From positions 1-27,605 of the forward strand of contig JAMWBY010000005.1 of NCBI GenBank assembly GCA_023818745.1: a DNA stretch of 27,605 nt, given 5' to 3'. Shown here one piece after another: positions 23,755-27,605 of this stretch. The translations under genes and the position numbers were made by a program. Numbering within the stretch: position 1 is the first letter of the stretch; every line of letters begins with the position of its first letter. The notes beneath the pieces were generated by a model. It worked only from the letters and a program-made list of their open reading frames with translations. It did not search any database and was not told where the DNA came from. The stretch is from Candidatus Omnitrophota bacterium. GTDB taxonomy: Bacteria > Ratteibacteria > UBA8468 > B48-G9 > JAFGKM01.

Positions 23755-24457
23755 AAATTCAACTTTACTTGATAGTTTTAACAGAGCTTTTAATGGTGTA
23801 TTTTTTGTTTTAAAAACAGAAAGAAATTTTAAAATTCATATTTTCATTGCAATATTAGTAATACTTGTATCTCTTTTTCTTCATATTCCAATTACAGAAT
23901 TTATAATAATTCTTGTTCTTATTAACTTAGTTGTAGTTTGTGAAATCATAAATACTGCAATAGAATTACTTTCTGACCATATAGATGAAGAAAAAAAACA
24001 AATTGTAAAAATAATAAAGGATGTTTCCGCAGGAGGGGTTTTAATTTCTTCAATGGTATCTTTTATATGTGGATATTTAATTTTTATAAAATATTTTCCA
24101 CAGGGTTTCAGAAATATTTTTGAAAATATTGCTAATTCCCATTGGTATTTTACACTTGTAATTTTACTCGTTGTTATACTTTTATTTTTAATTTTAAAAG
24201 GCATAACTAAAAAAAAATTTTCTTTATCTGGTGGTATGCCAAGTATTCATAGCGGAATATCTTTTAGTATTTGGATAGCTATTTCGTTTTTGACATTTAA
24301 AGATTATCCTGTTATATCACCTCTTGTTTTTTTGCTTTCTTTCTGGGTTGCTCAGAGTAGGATAACAAAAAAAATTCATGAAATTATAGAGGTAGTTATG
24401 GGTGCTATTCTTGGTATAATTATTACTATACTAATATTTCAAATTTTCTGGAGGTAA
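23741..24457 (+). CDS. Fused diacylglycerol/undecaprenol kinase and PAP2-type phosphatase
   Basis: The 238-residue membrane protein joins two enzymes. Residues 1-120 are a DgkA/UndK-type kinase with three membrane helices and the conserved CEIINTAIELLSDH block (Glu68, Asn71, Glu75, Asp79) and KDVSAGGVLI (from Lys93). Residues about 135-238 form a PAP2-like phosphatase with GGMPSIHSG (His170) and SR-x5-H-x3-E (Arg207, His213, Glu217; the last is usually Asp). The usual first PAP2 motif is not clear. The pair could phosphorylate undecaprenol and dephosphorylate undecaprenyl (pyro)phosphate, or act on diacylglycerol and phosphatidate; the substrate is inference. The kinase-like sequence is closer to Gram-positive UndK in its AKDVAAG-like motif. 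The start overlaps ybeY by 14 bases. Confidence 0.82.
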   Translation: MKKNKNSTLLDSFNRAFNGVFFVLKTERNFKIHIFIAILVILVSLFLHIPITEFIIILVLINLVVVCEIINTAIELLSDHIDEEKKQIVKIIKDVSAGGVLISSMVSFICGYLIFIKYFPQGFRNIFENIANSHWYFTLVILLVVILLFLILKGITKKKFSLSGGMPSIHSGISFSIWIAISFLTFKDYPVISPLVFLLSFWVAQSRITKKIHEIIEVVMGAILGIIITILIFQIFWR

Positions 24458-24459
24458 CT

Positions 24460-25041
24460 ATGAAAACATTAAAAAAACATTTTATCTCAGGATTAATTTT
24501 TATAATTCCTATTTCCTTATCCATATGGATTCTTTTTAAAATATTTATATTTTTGGAAAACATACTCGGAAATTTTTTTAAAAGATTTTTTACAAACATA
24601 TATACCCCAGGGGTTGGTTTGGTTTCTCTTGTTATACTTATATTTTTAGTGGGTTTTCTTGCTAACAATTTTTTTGGAAAAAAAGTACTTAATTTGATAG
24701 AAACATTATTTGAGAATATTCCAGTTTTAAATAAAATTTTTGTTTTTATTAAAAACATAGTTAAAAAAATAATAGAGAAAAAAACAGATTTATTTAAAGG
24801 AGTTGTTAAATTTAAAATGTTAGATGATTCTTATACAATTGGTTTTTTAACAGGAGAAGAAGAAATTGAAGCAGGTTATGTAAGTGTTTTTATTCCAACA
24901 GTTCCTAATATCACTACTGGAATTGTTATAATGGTTCCAAAAGATAAGGTTGAAAAAATTAATATTTCGGTAGAAGATGCTTTGAAAATAATGGTGTCAA
25001 TGGGTATATTTTCTCCTTCCAATGCGACCAATAAAGAGTGA
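24460..25041 (+). CDS. DUF502 family membrane protein
   Basis: The 193-residue protein matches DUF502: a first membrane helix with LKKHFISGLIFIIPISLSIW (about 4-23), a second hydrophobic helix (about 52-70, with the GLVSLVILIFLVGFLA block), the conserved IPVLNKIF region (about 86-93), and a soluble C-terminal part with the strand IPTVPNITTGIVIMVP. The family is common in diderm bacteria and plants, and its function is not established. A strong GGAGGT site precedes the ATG, three bases after the kinase-phosphatase stop. Its 3' end overlaps recO by 20 bases. Confidence 0.85.
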   Translation: MKTLKKHFISGLIFIIPISLSIWILFKIFIFLENILGNFFKRFFTNIYTPGVGLVSLVILIFLVGFLANNFFGKKVLNLIETLFENIPVLNKIFVFIKNIVKKIIEKKTDLFKGVVKFKMLDDSYTIGFLTGEEEIEAGYVSVFIPTVPNITTGIVIMVPKDKVEKINISVEDALKIMVSMGIFSPSNATNKE

Positions 25042-25759
25042 AGGATTTGTTTTAAAAAAGGTTAATTTCAGGGAAACAAGTGTAATATTAACTTTATTTA
25101 CGAAAGAACTCGGGAAAATTAAAGGTATTTTGAAAGGTGTAAGAAAAGAAAAAAGTAAAATATCTCCATTAACTTTTACACAAGGATCTTATATTTTTAT
25201 ACTTATTTATAAAAAAAAATCAGAGTTGAATCTTTTAAGTTCTCCAGAACTAATTTATTTTCCTGATTTTGAAAATAAAATTTGTTTCAAGATATATATT
25301 ACAATTTTAAACCTTATATACCTTTTTCTACCCGAATTTCAGAGAGAAGAGAACATTTTTTTTCTTATCTATAAATCTGCAAATTTACTTCAAAAAAGCA
25401 AAAAACCGCATATTATTTTTCTTGGCTTCAAAATAAAATTTATTGAAATTCTTGGATATGGAATAAAAATTGATGAACCCTGTAAATGTGGAAAAAGAAA
25501 AAATTTAAATTTTTTCAGTCCAAAAGCAGGTGGGCTTGTTTGTAAGAATTGTGGAATTAAAGAGGCAGATTGTGTTAAAATATCAAAGAAGGAAATTTCC
25601 ATAATAAAATTTATAAAAAAAACAGATTTGGACAACATTGAAGTTTTAAATATAAAAAAGAAGGAAACAGAAAGGATAAATTATTTATGTAATTTAGTTT
25701 TATATTATCATTCAAGTTTAAATTTTATATGGTGGCAAAATGAAAAAGATATTTTCTAA
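25022..25759 (+). CDS. recO: DNA repair protein RecO
   Basis: RecO loads RecA onto SSB-coated DNA with RecR and anneals complementary strands. The 245-residue protein begins with the OB-fold sequence SEGFVLKKVNFRETSVILTLFT and KGVRKEKSK, and has a helical C-terminal domain. A zinc-finger-like site is formed by Cys154, Cys156, Cys174 and Cys177 (EPCKCG, then GGLVCKNCG). The overall similarity looks moderate, as usual for RecO. It overlaps DUF502 upstream and the fumarase alpha gene downstream by 20 bases each. Confidence 0.88.
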   Translation: MRPIKSEGFVLKKVNFRETSVILTLFTKELGKIKGILKGVRKEKSKISPLTFTQGSYIFILIYKKKSELNLLSSPELIYFPDFENKICFKIYITILNLIYLFLPEFQREENIFFLIYKSANLLQKSKKPHIIFLGFKIKFIEILGYGIKIDEPCKCGKRKNLNFFSPKAGGLVCKNCGIKEADCVKISKKEISIIKFIKKTDLDNIEVLNIKKKETERINYLCNLVLYYHSSLNFIWWQNEKDIF

Positions 25760-26579
25760 TGATATAGTAGACAAAATAAGCAAGACACTTGTAAAAATAA
25801 ATTTTTCACTTCCAAGAGAAGTAAAACATTCTATTGAAAATGCATATAAAAAAGAAAGAGAAAAATACTCTCAAAAGTATTTAGGTATTATACTTGAAAA
25901 CATAAAAATTGCAGAAAAGAACAAAGTTCCTATATGTCAGGATACTGGAATTATAGTTGTTTTTGTAGAAATAGGGCTGGATGTTAAAATAATTACAGGG
26001 AAATACAGGAATCTTGACGAAATAATAAATGCAGGTGTAGAAAAGGGAAGCAAAGAAGGGTATTTAAGAAATTCAGTAGTTTTCCCTTTGAATAGAAATA
26101 ATACAAATAAAAATTCTCCCGCTGTTATACATTATATTTCTAAAGAAAAAGATAAATTTAAAATCACTTTGCTTTCAAAAGGTTTTGGTTCTGAAAATAC
26201 AAGTAAAATAAAAATGTTAAATCCATCAGAAGGTGAAAAAGGAATAGAAAATTTTATAATTGAAACTGTTAAAGAGGCAGGAAGTTTACCTTGCCCTCCT
26301 ATATTTGTAGGAGTAGGAATTGGCGGAACATTTGAAAAATCAGCGATTCTTTCAAAGTATGCTTTAACAAAAATAGGAAATGAAACTTCTAAATATAGAA
26401 AATGGGAAAAGGAAATCATTAACAAAATTAATAAACTTAAAATTGGGCCTGGTGGTTTTGGAGGAAATATTACTTGTCTTGATTTAAAAATAGAGACATA
26501 TCCAACTCATATAGCAGGACTTCCTGTTGCTGTTAATATCTGTTGCTGGGCTCATAGAATTGGGAGTTTTGAATTATGA
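25740..26579 (+). CDS. Class I fumarate hydratase, alpha subunit
   Basis: Together with the beta subunit this forms an oxygen-sensitive [4Fe-4S] hydratase that interconverts fumarate and malate; L-tartrate dehydratase has the same plan. The 279-residue protein has PICQDTG with Cys66, the GFGSENTSK segment (148-156), LPCPPIFVGVGIGGTFEKSA with Cys185, and GPGGFGGNITC with Cys246. The three cysteines are candidates for the cluster. Fumarase is the more common assignment, but the substrate cannot be fixed from sequence alone. The beta gene overlaps it as ATGA. No other TCA-cycle gene is visible. Confidence 0.88.
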   Translation: MKKIFSNDIVDKISKTLVKINFSLPREVKHSIENAYKKEREKYSQKYLGIILENIKIAEKNKVPICQDTGIIVVFVEIGLDVKIITGKYRNLDEIINAGVEKGSKEGYLRNSVVFPLNRNNTNKNSPAVIHYISKEKDKFKITLLSKGFGSENTSKIKMLNPSEGEKGIENFIIETVKEAGSLPCPPIFVGVGIGGTFEKSAILSKYALTKIGNETSKYRKWEKEIINKINKLKIGPGGFGGNITCLDLKIETYPTHIAGLPVAVNICCWAHRIGSFEL

Positions 26580-27130
26580 AAAAAATCTATTTCCCATTAA
26601 AGGATGAAAAAGAATTAATGCAAATAAAAGTTGGTGATGAAGTTTTTATAAGCGGGGAAATTTTTACAGCAAGAGATGCAGCACATAAAAAATTGATTGA
26701 AATGATAAATAAAAAAGAAAAATTGCCAATTGATTTCAAAAATTCTTTAATTTATTATACAGGTCCTTCTCCAACTCCACCGGGGAAAATTGTTGGTTCA
26801 ATAGGACCTACAACGAGTAAGAGGATGGATAAAATTACGATACCTCTTTTAAAATTTGGTTTAAAAGCAACTATGGGGAAAGGAGAAAGAAGTAAGGAAA
26901 TAGTCCAGGCCTTTAAAAAGTTTAAAGTTGTTTATTTTATAACTTTTGGTGGATGTGGTGCCTATTTAAATCAATTTGTAAAAAGTATAGAACTGGTATG
27001 TTTTGAAAAATTTGGACCTGAAGCAATATATAAACTTAAAATAGAAGATTTTCCCGCCATTGTTGGAATTGATATATTTGGTAATTATTTTTTTAATAGA
27101 AAAAAGTATAATTTTAAAAAGCGGCCATAG
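26576..27130 (+). CDS. Class I fumarate hydratase, beta subunit
   Basis: The 184-residue protein has the family blocks TARDAAHKK (31-39), YTGPSPTPPG (61-70), GSIGPTTSKRMD (74-85) and ATMGKGERS (98-106), which form part of the active site with the alpha subunit. Its ATG overlaps the alpha stop. The final codons run into tRNA-Arg: the TAG stop at 27128-27130 is at tRNA positions 8-10, so coding sequence and tRNA share 10 bases. The last residues (KKRP) look like an extension past the conserved end (FPAIVGIDIFGN), so losing them would probably not hurt the enzyme. See the finding on how processing might affect this mRNA. Confidence 0.88.
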   Translation: MKKIYFPLKDEKELMQIKVGDEVFISGEIFTARDAAHKKLIEMINKKEKLPIDFKNSLIYYTGPSPTPPGKIVGSIGPTTSKRMDKITIPLLKFGLKATMGKGERSKEIVQAFKKFKVVYFITFGGCGAYLNQFVKSIELVCFEKFGPEAIYKLKIEDFPAIVGIDIFGNYFFNRKKYNFKKRP

Positions 27131-27194
27131 TTCAATTGGATAGAACGTCGGGTTGCGGACCCGAAAGTTGCCCGTTCAAGTCGGGCTGGCCGCA
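27121..27194 (+). tRNA. tRNA-Arg (anticodon GCG)
   Basis: The 74-base cloverleaf has acceptor GCGGCCA/TGGCCGC with discriminator A. The D-arm is GTTC/GAAC with loop AATTGGATA, the anticodon stem TCGGG/CCCGA holds loop TTGCGGA, and the T-arm GCCCG/CGGGC holds loop TTCAAGT. The anticodon is therefore GCG, which reads CGC and CGT. A20 in the D-loop and C35 are the known arginine identity elements. The CCA end is not encoded. The first 10 bases overlap the fumarase beta gene, and tRNA-Pro begins four bases downstream. Confidence 0.93.
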
Positions 27195-27198
27195 AATT

Positions 27199-27274
27199 CG
27201 GGGCGTGGCTCAGTCCGGATAAGAGCGCTTGGTTCGGGACCAAGAGGTCTCCGGTTCAAATCCGGACGCCCCGA
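27199..27274 (+). tRNA. tRNA-Pro (anticodon CGG)
   Basis: The 76-base cloverleaf has acceptor CGGGGCG/CGCCCCG with discriminator A. The D-stem is GCTC/GAGC, the anticodon stem CTTGG/CCAAG holds loop TTCGGGA (anticodon CGG), and the T-arm TCCGG/CCGGA holds loop TTCAAAT. The C at position 1 is usual for bacterial tRNA-Pro. It reads the CCG codon. The CCA end is not encoded. The T-rich stretch that follows (27275-27295) may end transcription, although no separate hairpin precedes it. Confidence 0.94.
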
Positions 27275-27303
27275 TTTTTAATTTTTTATTTTTGTGAAAG
27301 ATA

Positions 27304-27331
27304 TTGACAATTTTTTAAGATGTGTTAAATT
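27304..27331 (+). promoter_or_regulatory. Promoter for the small membrane protein
   Basis: TTGACA (27304-27309) and TAAATT (27326-27331) lie 16 bases apart. Transcription would start near 27338, giving a leader of about 30 bases with the AAAGGAGG site at 27357-27364 before the ATG at 27370. Confidence 0.6.
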
Positions 27332-27369
27332 ATTTATGGGTCAATTTTGAAAAAAGAAAGGAGGTTTGA

Positions 27370-27605
27370 ATGACGGCTATAATAGGTGGAATAGTTGCGA
27401 TTGCGATAGGAATATTACTTGCTGGACCTGGACCACTTGGAAAAGCAACCTTATGGTTTATTGGAGGAGGTATTGTTGTATTTTTAATCCTTGGAGGGAT
27501 AATTGCCATTGCAGCAGGGATAAGTGATATAAAAGATAAAATAGAGGAAAGAAAAGAAAAAGAGAAAGAGGAAAAGAAAGAAGAAGAGAAAGAAGAAGAG
27601 AAGAA
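27370..27605 (+). CDS. Small membrane protein with charged tail, truncated by window end
   Basis: An open frame of 78 codons runs off the right edge. It starts MTAIIGGIVAIAIGILL, forming a first glycine-rich membrane helix (about 3-18). A short loop with Pro-Gly-Pro leads to a second helix (about 28-49, WFIGGGIVVFLILGG and so on), and then a tail of almost only Lys and Glu from about residue 53. An ideal AAAGGAGG site and a promoter show it is a real gene with its own transcript. I do not recognise the family. The tail codes on a purine-rich strand and its full length is unknown. Confidence 0.7.
   Translation, partial: MTAIIGGIVAIAIGILLAGPGPLGKATLWFIGGGIVVFLILGGIIAIAAGISDIKDKIEERKEKEKEEKKEEEKEEEK

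Overview
The window is strongly AT-rich and gene-dense, with Gram-negative-type features: an LptB-like lipopolysaccharide-export ATPase, an RseP-type site-2 protease, bacterial-type RuvABC and a predicted outer-membrane LysM lipoprotein. It is therefore most likely a chromosomal core segment from a diderm bacterium. The gene mix (EF-G2-like factor, DUF151 nuclease, DUF502, two-subunit class I fumarase, 5S rRNA away from 16S/23S) would suit an uncultured phylum, but the sequence alone does not name the lineage. No mobile element, CRISPR array or phage gene was seen.

Layout. (1) Bases 1-311 hold the tail of an unknown gene and a solitary 5S rRNA with its own consensus promoter. (2) Bases 336-10359 are an unbroken + strand gene train: EF-G-like GTPase, DUF151 nuclease, YebC/PmpR, ruvC-ruvA-ruvB, lptB, uppS, dxr, rseP, ispG. 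Gaps are 0-12 nt or the genes overlap. It joins Holliday-junction processing to isoprenoid and cell-envelope lipid synthesis: Dxr and IspG act in the MEP pathway and UppS makes undecaprenyl diphosphate. (3) A 141-base spacer with a hairpin and possible divergent promoters precedes an MrfA/YprA-like helicase and a beta-lactamase-fold protein. (4) The minus strand (13792-18490) carries rpsO-pnp-fucI-like as one operon, then tRNA-Glu followed by a LOG-family gene. (5) From 18589 the + strand resumes with hisS-aspS, an alanine-zipper LysM lipoprotein, phoH, ybeY, a DgkA-PAP2 fusion, DUF502, recO, fumarase alpha and beta, tRNA-Arg(GCG), tRNA-Pro(CGG), and a truncated small membrane protein.

Promoters are easy to read: TTGACA-17-TATAAT occurs exactly before 5S rRNA, tRNA-Glu and rpsO. 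Several starts inside gene trains lack a Shine-Dalgarno sequence and rely on overlap or close spacing.

I found no clear new defence or mobile system. The points most worth a second look are the fumarase stop codon lying inside tRNA-Arg, the unusual GCG anticodon of that tRNA, the lipoprotein with mixed 11- and 7-residue repeats plus LysM, the undecaprenol kinase-phosphatase fusion, the His31-type (possibly non-discriminating) AspRS, and active-site changes in the EF-G-like GTPase and YbeY.
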